Of a DNA stretch of 8,513 nucleotides, positions 1 to 6,351 are shown piece by piece. Source of the DNA: CAZOKZ01 sp964580585 (GTDB taxonomy: Bacteria > Sumerlaeota > Sumerlaeia > SLMS01 > JAHLLQ01); assembly GCA_964580585.1 (NCBI GenBank), contig CAZOKZ010000112.1, positions 1 through 8,513 of the forward strand, read 5' to 3'. Positions within the stretch are counted from its first letter, which is position 1; each line of letters starts with the position of its first letter. The notes beneath the pieces were generated by a model. It was given only the letters and a program-made list of their open reading frames with translations, did no database searches and had not been told where the DNA came from. Both the position numbers and the translations under genes were made by a program.

Positions 1-1567
1 GAGCGACTACCACGACGGGCATTCCTTCGTCGATCAACGCAATCGGACCGTGCTTAATCTCGGCGGCTGGCAGGCCCTCGGCGTGAATGTAGCTGATTTC
101 CTTCAGCTTTAACGCGCCTTCGAGCGCCACGGGATAGTTCACTCCGCGGCCCAGATACAGCCAGTTGTGACGCGACGCGAACCGCGCAGCCAATGTCCGC
201 ATCTGGTCTTCGACTTTCAACGTTTCGGCCACTTTGTCGGGGATGCGTCCGAGTTCTTCGACCAACGCGGCGGTGCGATCGGGCGACAAATGACGGCGGC
301 GTCCCATGGCGATGGCGATCAAAGCCAGCACGGTGACTTGCGCCGTGAAAGCTTTGGTACTGGCGACGCCAATTTCCGGCCCCGCGTGCAAGTAAACCCC
401 CGCATCGGTTTCACGAGCGATTTGCGACCCCACGACGTTCACCACACCGAACGCAGTGGCGCCCTTCATTTTCACTTCGTGCAACGCGGCCAACGTGTCG
501 GACGTTTCACCCGACTGGCTGATGGCAATGGCAAGCGTGTTTTCTTCGATGATCGGATTGCGATAGCGCAACTCGCTGGCGTACTCCACTTCGGCGGGAA
601 TCAGCGCCAGTTCCTCGAACAAATGTTCGCCGACCAACGCCGCGTGCCACGCCGTGCCGCAGCCGAAAAGCAGCACGCGCCGAAACCGTGCTAACTCGCG
701 CTCAAGCCGCGTCAGACCGCCCAACGTCACCGATCCGGTGCGGCTGTCGATACGACCGGCCAACGTGTTGCGCAACGACGACGATTGCTCGTGAATTTCC
801 TTGTGCATGAAGTGCTCGTGACCGTCGAGTTCGATCTGGTCGAACGAAATCTCGAGCGTATCCACGGTGAACTGCACAGGTTTTGCATCGATGGTGCTGA
901 CATCGATGCCACCGGGTTCGATGGTGATGATTTCGTTGTCCTGCAAGTAAATGACCTGGCTGGTGTGTTCGATGATGGCGCTGCCATCGGACGCCACGAT
1001 GAATTCTTTGTCGCCAATACCAACGAGCAGCGGGCTGCCCCGGCGCGCGGCGATCAATTTTTCCGGTTCGTCGGCACAAATCAGCGCAATCCCGAAGGCG
1101 CCGCGCGCGTCCTGCAACGTGCGGCGAATGCTGCCCATCAAATCGCCACTTTCCGCATACAAATAACCGATCAACTGCACGAGCGCTTCCGTATCGGTTT
1201 CCGTTTGGAACTCGATCCCCTTCGATTCGAGGAACGTGCGCATCGCTGCGTGATTTTCAATAATCCCATTGTGCACGAGCGCGATTTTACCGCTCGCGCT
1301 CATGTGCGGGTGAGCGTTCGTTTCGCTGGGTTTGCCGTGCGTGGCCCACCGAGTATGCGCAATGCCCAGCATTCCCGAATGCGGATGGGTTTTCAGCCGG
1401 GCTTCCAGGTTGCTGACGCGTCCTACTGCACGGGTCAGGTGCAACTTCCCCTCGTCCACGGTTGCCATACCGGCAGAGTCGTACCCGCGATATTCCAGGC
1501 GCTTCAGGCCGTTGAGCAACACACTCTGAGCCTGTTTTTTACCAATAAATCCGACGATACCACACAT
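1..1567 (-). CDS. glmS: Glutamine-fructose-6-phosphate aminotransferase (isomerizing), C-terminus cut by window edge
   Basis: The cytoplasmic enzyme makes glucosamine-6-phosphate from fructose-6-phosphate and glutamine, the first step towards UDP-GlcNAc for peptidoglycan and lipid A. The protein begins MCGIVGFIG, so Cys2 is the N-terminal nucleophile exposed after Met removal. The glutaminase domain follows with TRWATHGKPS and HNGIIEN. The first SIS domain shows LLFGCGTAWHAAL and AISQSGETSDT; the second shows LYLGRGVNYPVALEGALKLKE and AEIKHGP. About 522 codons are present of roughly 610 usual in the family, so some 90 C-terminal residues lie outside the window. The ATG start is fixed by the required Cys2 and by an AGGAGAG ribosome site. 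The gene follows the GT2 gene after 147 bp, so it may be read through from lpxA or have its own promoter. No glmS-type ribozyme was recognised in that gap. Identification is secure. Confidence 0.97.
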   Translation of the reverse strand, partial: MCGIVGFIGKKQAQSVLLNGLKRLEYRGYDSAGMATVDEGKLHLTRAVGRVSNLEARLKTHPHSGMLGIAHTRWATHGKPSETNAHPHMSASGKIALVHNGIIENHAAMRTFLESKGIEFQTETDTEALVQLIGYLYAESGDLMGSIRRTLQDARGAFGIALICADEPEKLIAARRGSPLLVGIGDKEFIVASDGSAIIEHTSQVIYLQDNEIITIEPGGIDVSTIDAKPVQFTVDTLEISFDQIELDGHEHFMHKEIHEQSSSLRNTLAGRIDSRTGSVTLGGLTRLERELARFRRVLLFGCGTAWHAALVGEHLFEELALIPAEVEYASELRYRNPIIEENTLAIAISQSGETSDTLAALHEVKMKGATAFGVVNVVGSQIARETDAGVYLHAGPEIGVASTKAFTAQVTVLALIAIAMGRRRHLSPDRTAALVEELGRIPDKVAETLKVEDQMRTLAARFASRHNWLYLGRGVNYPVALEGALKLKEISYIHAEGLPAAEIKHGPIALIDEGMPVVVVA

Positions 1568-1576
1568 GGTCTCAAT

Positions 1577-1583
1577 CTCTCCT
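1577..1583 (-). promoter_or_regulatory. Ribosome binding site of glmS
   Basis: On the minus strand this reads AGGAGAG, ending 9 nt before the ATG at 1567. It supports the start that places cysteine at position 2 of GlmS. Confidence 0.75.
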
Positions 1584-1714
1584 GGTCAGGTCCGACTCGC
1601 GTTTCAGACGGGCGATTCCGAACTCTCTCGCTAACTTGATCGATTTTTTCGGGATGCCCGCAAAGGATGGCAACTCAAGTCTTTGCCGATTTGATCGAAA
1701 GTCCGGAACGCGTT

Positions 1715-2653
1715 TTATTCAGGAAAACGGCCAGGATCGTTCACGACAAACATTGCCAGGACTCGGCGAATCGACTCTAAACGCCTAAAATGACCTGTCA
1801 ACGCATACACCGGGACGCGAATTATCAGGTCTGCTATCACGACGATACGCAGCAACAGACCTGCCATGGGCCCCAGATGTTTGCCCGAGTACATGAGCAG
1901 GCTGCGATACAAACGACGGAACGTGAACTCGGCCCGGCGGCGAGCCGATGTCCCATGATGGTGCGTCAAGCTTACTCCTGGCAAATGCACCACCGCATAT
2001 CCTTCGTCGCGAATCCGGCGGCACCAATCGGCGTCTTCGCTGTACATGAAATACTCGGGATCGAGCCCGCCGATTTCCTCATAGACACCCCGCGGTACCA
2101 TCAAACACGCGCCCATTAACCAATCCACCCGAAAGGGCCTGGAGCCAATATTCGATTTGTGCAGAACTTTCTGTAACTTCAGCAACAACGGACTCGCAAA
2201 CGAATGCGTCCCCCAATACGACCACCAGGATGGCTCGTGATGGTAACTGTGTTGGGGCAGACCGTCGCCATGGAGCAACGTGCACCCCACCGCGCCTGCC
2301 TTGGGAAAACGGCGTAAGAATGCCACCATTGCGCGCAACGCATCGGCGTTTGCCTCGCAATCGGGATTCAGCAGGAGCAGAAACGTGCCACGCGCGGCTT
2401 CGAGCCCCTGATTGCAGGCAGGGGCAAACCCGATGTTTTTGTCGTTACGGATTAAGCGAATCCACGGAGCCAGCTCGGCAATCCGGTCGGCGGTTCCGTC
2501 GCTGGAGTGATTATCGATCGCGATAATTTCGAGCGAAAACGGCAACTCGCGGCGGGTTTCTTCCATTGCGCGAACAAAAACGGGCACGTCGTCGCGCCCG
2601 TTCCAAAACACCGTCACAATGGACAGCACCGGCGATGTCTTCTCACCGGCCAT
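1715..2653 (-). CDS. Family 2 glycosyltransferase, rhamnosyltransferase (WbbL)-like
   Basis: A 312-residue GT2 (GT-A fold) enzyme that probably transfers a sugar from a nucleotide donor to a lipid- or cell-surface glycan at the inner face of the membrane. Seen in the sequence: N-terminal SIVTVFWNGR; the nucleotide-binding IDNHSSDGT (46-54); NIGFAPACNQG (73-83); LLLLNPDCE (92-100), with NPD at the metal-binding DXD position; and the acceptor-side YSEDADWCRR (204-213), with the likely catalytic acidic pair. A hydrophobic stretch near 264-286 suggests membrane association. The start lies 3 nt after the lpxA stop and has only a weak Shine-Dalgarno sequence, so translation is probably coupled to lpxA. 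Donor and acceptor cannot be read from sequence. The lpxA neighbour suggests LPS core or O-antigen, but capsule or other glycans are possible. Family assignment is firm; the rhamnosyl assignment is tentative. Confidence 0.9.
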   Translation of the reverse strand: MAGEKTSPVLSIVTVFWNGRDDVPVFVRAMEETRRELPFSLEIIAIDNHSSDGTADRIAELAPWIRLIRNDKNIGFAPACNQGLEAARGTFLLLLNPDCEANADALRAMVAFLRRFPKAGAVGCTLLHGDGLPQHSYHHEPSWWSYWGTHSFASPLLLKLQKVLHKSNIGSRPFRVDWLMGACLMVPRGVYEEIGGLDPEYFMYSEDADWCRRIRDEGYAVVHLPGVSLTHHHGTSARRRAEFTFRRLYRSLLMYSGKHLGPMAGLLLRIVVIADLIIRVPVYALTGHFRRLESIRRVLAMFVVNDPGRFPE

Positions 2654-2656
2654 TCG

Positions 2657-3505
2657 TCAGTCGTCCGTCGCATCGTCTTCGTCGTCGTGGCCTTCGAGCC
2701 CCGCTGGACGACGGCCCGAAAGCAAACCGCGCTTGGACTTTTCGCTGCAAAAATCCAGGAAATACGCCAGGTCGCCGGGCATTTCCTTGCCCGCCCATTC
2801 GGCGCGGACTTCCTCGACGCCGTGCGTCGCCGTCATTCCCGAGCGGAAAATTTTCTTGAACGCGCTCTTGATCGCCAGACGCGCTTCGGGGCCAATGCCT
2901 CCACGGCGCATGCCGACAACGTTCACGCCCATCAGATACGACAGCCCACCGCCGCCTTGCGCGGTCAGAAAGGGCGGCACGTCCTGCGTCACACCGGATT
3001 GTCCGCCCACCATTGCCATCTTGCCAATGCGCGTAAATTGATGAATCGCAACAAGACCGGAAATAAAAGCACGGTCGCCGATGTGAACGTGGCCGGCCAG
3101 CACCGTGCCGTTGGCAATCACCACATTATCGCCCAACACGCAATCGTGCGCCACATGGCCGTTGATCATCAGCATGCAATTGCTGCCGATGATCGTATTG
3201 GCTCCCTCGGGAATCGCGCGGTTGACCGTGGAACACTCGCGAAATTCGTTATGATCGCCAATCACCGTTCCGCTTTTTGTTGCCGGATTGAATCCCGTAA
3301 ATTGAGGATCGCCGCCCAACACCACATGGTAATGCACGCGGTTGTTTTTGCCCAGCCTGGTGTGCGGTCCGAGCACAACGCCCGCCATCAAAACGTTGCC
3401 CTCGCCCACTTCGCATTCCTTCTCAATCACCACATTGGGACCAATTTCCACGTTCTCGTGAACACGAGCAGTCGGATGAATTACAGCGGACGGATGAATG
3501 GCCAT
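2657..3505 (-). CDS. lpxA: Acyl-ACP--UDP-N-acetylglucosamine O-acyltransferase
   Basis: LpxA moves an R-3-hydroxyacyl chain from ACP to the 3-OH of UDP-GlcNAc, the first step of lipid A synthesis, as a cytoplasmic left-handed beta-helix trimer. Hexapeptide-repeat sequence fills residues 1-175. The LMINGHVAHDC block (112-122) carries His120, equivalent to catalytic His125 of E. coli; AGHV (His139) and AIHQF (His155) also align. His117 and Gly168 match E. coli His122 and Gly173, residues linked in the family to UDP-GlcNAc rather than UDP-GlcNAc3N, so normal ester-linked chemistry is expected. The C-terminal helical domain runs through KRGLL. About 20 further residues follow, ending in a strongly acidic tail (GHDDEDDATDD). 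By eye the first coils are one hexapeptide shorter than in E. coli. Length is 282 residues against 262 in E. coli. No lpxD, fabZ or lpxB is adjacent. Confidence 0.95.
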   Translation of the reverse strand: MAIHPSAVIHPTARVHENVEIGPNVVIEKECEVGEGNVLMAGVVLGPHTRLGKNNRVHYHVVLGGDPQFTGFNPATKSGTVIGDHNEFRECSTVNRAIPEGANTIIGSNCMLMINGHVAHDCVLGDNVVIANGTVLAGHVHIGDRAFISGLVAIHQFTRIGKMAMVGGQSGVTQDVPPFLTAQGGGGLSYLMGVNVVGMRRGGIGPEARLAIKSAFKKIFRSGMTATHGVEEVRAEWAGKEMPGDLAYFLDFCSEKSKRGLLSGRRPAGLEGHDDEDDATDD

Positions 3506-3513
3506 CGAACGGG

Positions 3514-3518
3514 CACCT
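3514..3518 (-). promoter_or_regulatory. Ribosome binding site of lpxA
   Basis: Minus-strand AGGTG, 8 nt before the ATG at 3505. Spacing is good and supports the MAIHPSA start, which aligns with the E. coli LpxA N-terminus. Confidence 0.55.
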
Positions 3519-3537
3519 GTTTTTTTCGGAAGTAAAC

Positions 3538-3554
3538 AAAACCCAACGGGTTTT
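3538..3554. terminator. Perfect 7-bp hairpin upstream of lpxA (possible terminator or leader structure)
   Basis: AAAACCC (3538-3544) pairs with GGGTTTT (3548-3554) around the loop AAC. T residues follow the stem on both strands (TTTTT on plus, TTTTGTTT on minus). It lies 33 nt before the lpxA start, so on the minus strand it could stop read-through from tsaB or sit in the lpxA leader. The stem has only three G:C pairs, so a functional terminator is uncertain. Confidence 0.35.
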
Positions 3555-3627
3555 TGCTAGGCCCGTGCGGTGGGGGGAGTCAATGCCGCGTTTCATGAAC
3601 AACAAGGCACAGAAGAAACAAAAGATC

Positions 3628-3735
3628 ACCGCAAAGGCGCGGAGAAAATGAAATAGTCCTTAATCATCCACCGAGTGAATCAAGTTAGCACAACAAAGAT
3701 TCAAAACTCCGCGCCTCCGCGTCTCTGCGCGAGAT
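3628..3735. repeat. Opposed arrays of an 8-nt unit; probable interspersed intergenic repeat
   Basis: On the plus strand, two units of the form CGCRRAGR stand in tandem: CGCAAAGG (3630-3637) and CGCGGAGA (3638-3645). About 60 nt later come three units in the opposite orientation: ACTCCGCG (3706-3713), CCTCCGCG (3714-3721) and TCTCTGCG (3722-3729), that is NCTCYGCG. The two arrays share a perfect 9-bp inverted match, GGCGCGGAG (3636-3644) with CTCCGCGCC (3707-3715). From memory, sequences of this look (CTCTGCGTCTCTGCG and similar) recur in intergenic regions of several bacterial phyla; this was not searched. No ORF of credible composition covers the area. It may fold as a long stem-loop with a roughly 60-nt loop or be a decayed mobile repeat. 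Confidence 0.55.
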
Positions 3736-3736
3736 T

Positions 3737-3754
3737 AAAACCTTCTGCGGTTTT
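3737..3754. terminator. Weak hairpin just after tsaB
   Basis: AAAACC (3737-3742) and GGTTTT (3749-3754) form a 6-bp stem around a 6-nt loop, starting 4 nt after the tsaB stop on the minus strand. Each arm has only two G or C bases, and TTTT then AATC follows on the minus strand. It is in the right place for a tsaB terminator but would be weak. It may instead be the edge of the adjoining repeat element. Confidence 0.3.
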
Positions 3755-3758
3755 CTTT

Positions 3759-4445
3759 TCATTTCCGTTTTTTCGGACGCGAGACCGTCGCTTCCCGCAG
3801 GTACGTTACGCTGGCGGTCTCCGGATCGGCAAATTCGCCGCGCGTGGCTGCTTCCCAACCCAGCACCGCGACCGATTCAGGATGGCAATCCATGCGATCG
3901 GGCCGCGCAAAAACTGTTCGGTCCACAGGCCAAGCGTCGCGGTATTCGCGCGCGCCTTCACCCGCCACGAGAACCCGCCCTTGCCATCGCTCAACCAACT
4001 CTTCGGGACGACAGGCAAATTCCTCGATGTCCAACGTCCTCAATCGCCCATCCACCACTGGATAAAGCGCCCCGTAAACCTCGCCCTGGCGCGCGTTCAG
4101 CATCGGCGCCACGGCTTCGACCGCTTCGCCCGCGAACGCCCGGTGCGCAAGCGCTGCGAGGGGCGAAACGAGCACCAACGGCGGCGTCCCGCTCTCGCAA
4201 AGCGCTTTGCCAAGCGTCATCCCGACTCGCACACCCGTGAATGACCCTGGGCCACGCGAAACGGCCACAGCGCCAAGATCGGCAAACTCCATTCCAAGTT
4301 CACCCATCGCCAACTCGACAGCAGGCAAAATCATCCGGCTGTGGGCCCGCGACGAGTTAATCGTCTGAGACGCCAGAATGCGTTCGCCGTCAAAAAAAGC
4401 CACGCCTCCACTTGGGCTGCACGTTTCAATCCCCAACACAATCAT
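3759..4445 (-). CDS. tsaB: tRNA N6-threonylcarbamoyladenosine biosynthesis protein TsaB (YeaZ)
   Basis: TsaB is a non-catalytic ASKHA-fold partner of TsaD. With TsaE it supports transfer of threonylcarbamoyl from threonylcarbamoyl-AMP to A37 of ANN-decoding tRNAs in the cytoplasm. The 228-residue length matches the family (about 231 in E. coli). Hallmarks are the N-terminal MIVLGIETCSPSGGVAFFDG, RAHSRMILP (33-41) and the strongly conserved VSRGPGSFTGVRVG (62-75). The later NARQGEVYGALY (117-128) is also typical. The C-terminus is basic (RPKKRK). The ATG at 4445 overlaps the stop of the upstream folK-tsaE gene (ATGA), and AGGAG lies 10 nt before it inside that gene. A longer in-frame reading upstream exists but has no family similarity. 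TsaD and TsaC are not in the window. Identification is secure. Confidence 0.95.
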   Translation of the reverse strand: MIVLGIETCSPSGGVAFFDGERILASQTINSSRAHSRMILPAVELAMGELGMEFADLGAVAVSRGPGSFTGVRVGMTLGKALCESGTPPLVLVSPLAALAHRAFAGEAVEAVAPMLNARQGEVYGALYPVVDGRLRTLDIEEFACRPEELVERWQGRVLVAGEGAREYRDAWPVDRTVFARPDRMDCHPESVAVLGWEAATRGEFADPETASVTYLREATVSRPKKRK

Positions 4446-5434
4446 TGGCAAACCGCTCCTCGCGCGGTCATCGCCACGCGCAAATGCAACGTTCCCGGTC
4501 CAAACGCGAACGCCACCCGGCGCGTATCGCAAAGGGCCTCGCGTTCGATACGAATATCCGTCCGGCGCTCGGTGGGCAACTCGTCGTCGAACAACTCGGC
4601 CCACTCGATGGCCAGAACAGCCTTCTGAGTGACGCGCTCGAAAAATCCGGTGGATTCCAAATCGCCCGCATCTTCGAGCCGATAGAAATCCCAATGTTGG
4701 AAGGGCAAACGACCGGTCGAATACTCGCGACACAAGGTGTATGAGGGACTCGGGATCGCCCCCTCGATGCCCAGCCCACGCGCCATGCCGCGCACCATTG
4801 CCGTCTTGCCCGCGCCAAGCGGTCCCGCAAGCGCGAACATGTCGCCCGGTCGCACGGTTTCGCCCAACACCCACCCCAGTCGCGCGGTGTCGTCTTCGGT
4901 TGGAGCCTCGTACGTCCTTTCGCGCGCACATGCTCGCGCGCCCCACCACCCAGTCGGCTCAAGCGCGCGGGTTTGCGCCTCGATGGCTTTGCCTTCCGGC
5001 ACCGGCTGAGTCAGCGGGCCCCATAGCGGCGGCACCTCGACATCGCGTAGCGGCAGGTAAACGAACGGTCTTTCACAAATTCTAGGGTGAGGTAGGCTAA
5101 ACCCTTGTTCCTCAATGGTTTCCTCTCCGCAGAACAACACGTCGAGATCGATCAGGCGGGGTCCCCAACGACGTTCGATTTTTTTGCCCAGACGTGCTTC
5201 GATGCGCTGTGTCGCAGCCAGCAATTCGTGCGCGTTGCGCGTGGTCTGGCCCGAAACCACTGCGTTCAAAAACGCTGGCTGGTCCGTGTCGCCCCACGGA
5301 TCGCTTTCGTACACGCGAGAGAGCGCGCGGATCTCCACGTCATCGAGGGCATCGAGTAGCGCCACCGCACGGTCGAGGTTTTCCGCACGCCCCCCCAGAT
5401 TACTGCCCAAGGCGATAGCAAAAGGTTGGGACAA
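4442..5434 (-). CDS. folK-tsaE: FolK-TsaE fusion: HPPK joined to the t6A-complex ATPase
   Basis: One open frame of 330 residues carries two enzymes. Residues 5 to about 160 are 6-hydroxymethyl-7,8-dihydropterin pyrophosphokinase (folate synthesis): AIALGSNLGG (6-15), DQPAFLNAVV (51-60) and the family signature RWGPRLIDLDVLF, with metal-binding Asp96 and Asp98. Residues 173 to about 320 are TsaE, the P-loop ATPase of the threonylcarbamoyl-adenosine complex: Walker A GPLGAGKT (204-211), SPSYTL (229-234), HWDFYRL (247-253) and AIEWAE (275-280). The linker is only about ten residues. No ATG, GTG or TTG lies where a separate TsaE could begin, so a fusion polypeptide is expected. The start is TTG, supported by GGAG 8 nt upstream and by the position of the FolK N-terminus; no better start is in frame. 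The end overlaps tsaB by 4 bp. In most bacteria these are separate genes. Confidence 0.93.
   Translation of the reverse strand: MSQPFAIALGSNLGGRAENLDRAVALLDALDDVEIRALSRVYESDPWGDTDQPAFLNAVVSGQTTRNAHELLAATQRIEARLGKKIERRWGPRLIDLDVLFCGEETIEEQGFSLPHPRICERPFVYLPLRDVEVPPLWGPLTQPVPEGKAIEAQTRALEPTGWWGARACARERTYEAPTEDDTARLGWVLGETVRPGDMFALAGPLGAGKTAMVRGMARGLGIEGAIPSPSYTLCREYSTGRLPFQHWDFYRLEDAGDLESTGFFERVTQKAVLAIEWAELFDDELPTERRTDIRIEREALCDTRRVAFAFGPGTLHLRVAMTARGAVCQ
4456..4460 (-). promoter_or_regulatory. Ribosome binding site of tsaB inside folK-tsaE
   Basis: Minus-strand AGGAG, 10 nt before the tsaB ATG and within the last codons of folK-tsaE. With the ATGA overlap it indicates coupled translation of the two genes. 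Confidence 0.6.
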
Positions 5435-5442
5435 GGAAGAAG

Positions 5443-5446
5443 CTCC
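5443..5446 (-). promoter_or_regulatory. Ribosome binding site fixing the TTG start of folK-tsaE
   Basis: Minus-strand GGAG, 8 nt before the TTG at 5434. The in-frame codons between the upstream TGA (5467-5465) and this TTG include no ATG, GTG or other TTG, so the site supports TTG initiation. Confidence 0.55.
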
Positions 5447-5464
5447 GAAGGCGATACCGAGAAA

Positions 5465-6226
5465 TCAAACGAGCACAAAAACGTCTTTGTCCGTCTTGTA
5501 GAGCATTTGGAACATTTCGTCATCGTTGACCTGAAACTCGGGCTGCTCAGAGAAGAGACGGGCGATGACTTCGACCCGACGAGCAAGCACGGGAAACTCG
5601 CGCACCTTGCAGGCCAAAACTAAATCCTCGGCTGCCTCGCCCGTGCGGAAAAACTGTTCCCACTTGTCATCGGCAGCTTTGAAACGGGGATTTTTCAACT
5701 CGTCGGTCAAACGGCGATGCTCGCTTTGAAAACGCGTCTGCCAGAACGGGTCGAGCTGAAGCAGCATGGCGTATTCGATGATCCGGCGGCTGTAGCTGCG
5801 CGCTGCGATTTCCGTGTAAACCGACGTAAGCAGCAAAAACGCTCGCGAACAACCGTCGCGCACCAGATCCATTTCGTCGAAATGTTCGGCCATGCCGTAT
5901 TGATGCATGCGATTCAAATACGCGCGGGCTTCGTTGGCGCCTTCGTCAATCGAGCCCAACTGAATCAACTGCTCGGCCCAATCGACCTGGATCGGGTGAA
6001 AGGACAGGGGGAACGATTCGATAAACCGCGCGAGCAAATCGCCCGCCACCGGGCATTCGGCACCGTGAGCAACGCTGGCGCACCACGCGGAAAAATCCTC
6101 TTCCTCGCGGTAGTCCTCGAACGCTTGCGAGAGCGTATGATCGAGCGGCCGGGTTTCCTGCTGCTCCAGATACGTCTCGATCATTTGAATGTATTCGTCT
6201 TTGCTCCGGATATGCATGGGCCACAT
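5465..6226 (-). CDS. Uncharacterised acidic, all-helical protein, first gene of the folK-tsaE-tsaB operon
   Basis: I do not recognise this 253-residue protein. It has no signal peptide and no membrane segment. It appears soluble, rich in Glu, Asp, Arg, Gln and aromatic residues, and almost wholly helical. Stretches such as 82-107 (WAEQLIQLGSIDEGANEARAYLN part) and 147-175 have the small-large spacing of TPR-like helical hairpins, which is inference. Cysteines at 49, 58, 126 and 206 form no CxxC motif. The C-terminus is a hydrophobic DVFVLV. Two starts are possible, Met1 (6226) and Met4 (6217); GAGAGG lies 15 nt before the first, so the start is uncertain. It ends 30 nt before folK-tsaE on the same strand and probably shares its transcript. 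Codon usage resembles the neighbours, and reading is open throughout, so it is likely a real gene of unknown role. Confidence 0.8.
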   Translation of the reverse strand: MWPMHIRSKDEYIQMIETYLEQQETRPLDHTLSQAFEDYREEEDFSAWCASVAHGAECPVAGDLLARFIESFPLSFHPIQVDWAEQLIQLGSIDEGANEARAYLNRMHQYGMAEHFDEMDLVRDGCSRAFLLLTSVYTEIAARSYSRRIIEYAMLLQLDPFWQTRFQSEHRRLTDELKNPRFKAADDKWEQFFRTGEAAEDLVLACKVREFPVLARRVEVIARLFSEQPEFQVNDDEMFQMLYKTDKDVFVLV

Positions 6227-6351
6227 AAAGTGTTGGATACACCTCTCTCGTCTGTTGAAAATAGTTTTGCCACGGCCCGGGCGGAGAAAACAATCCGATT
6301 TTCACAAAAGCGCGTAAGTCTAAATACGATAGCCTTTTATCCCACTAAAAA

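Noticed and set aside
785..1639. Plus-strand open frame of 284 codons
   Set aside because: It is antisense to glmS, whose Cys2 start and SIS motifs are clear. The translation has no family features.
1650..1660. CGGG-ATG-CCCG hairpin upstream of glmS
   Set aside because: The T tract is on the wrong side for the plus strand, and an A tract follows on the minus strand, so it is not an intrinsic terminator. The 4-bp stem is too short to claim more.
1636..1698. TTGATCGA direct repeat at 1636-1643 and 1691-1698
   Set aside because: Two copies of an 8-mer whose core GATC is common; there is no further symmetry.
1568..1714. glmS ribozyme or riboswitch in the glmS leader
   Set aside because: The 147-bp gap shows no recognisable ribozyme core. 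That ribozyme is mainly known from Firmicutes.
2507..3535. Plus-strand open frame of 342 codons
   Set aside because: It is the antisense shadow of lpxA and the start of the GT2 gene; the histidine- and arginine-rich product is typical of such shadows.
3423..3629. Minus-strand 68-codon frame overlapping the lpxA start
   Set aside because: It has no ribosome site and no family similarity. It overlaps lpxA in another frame and crosses the hairpin and repeat area.
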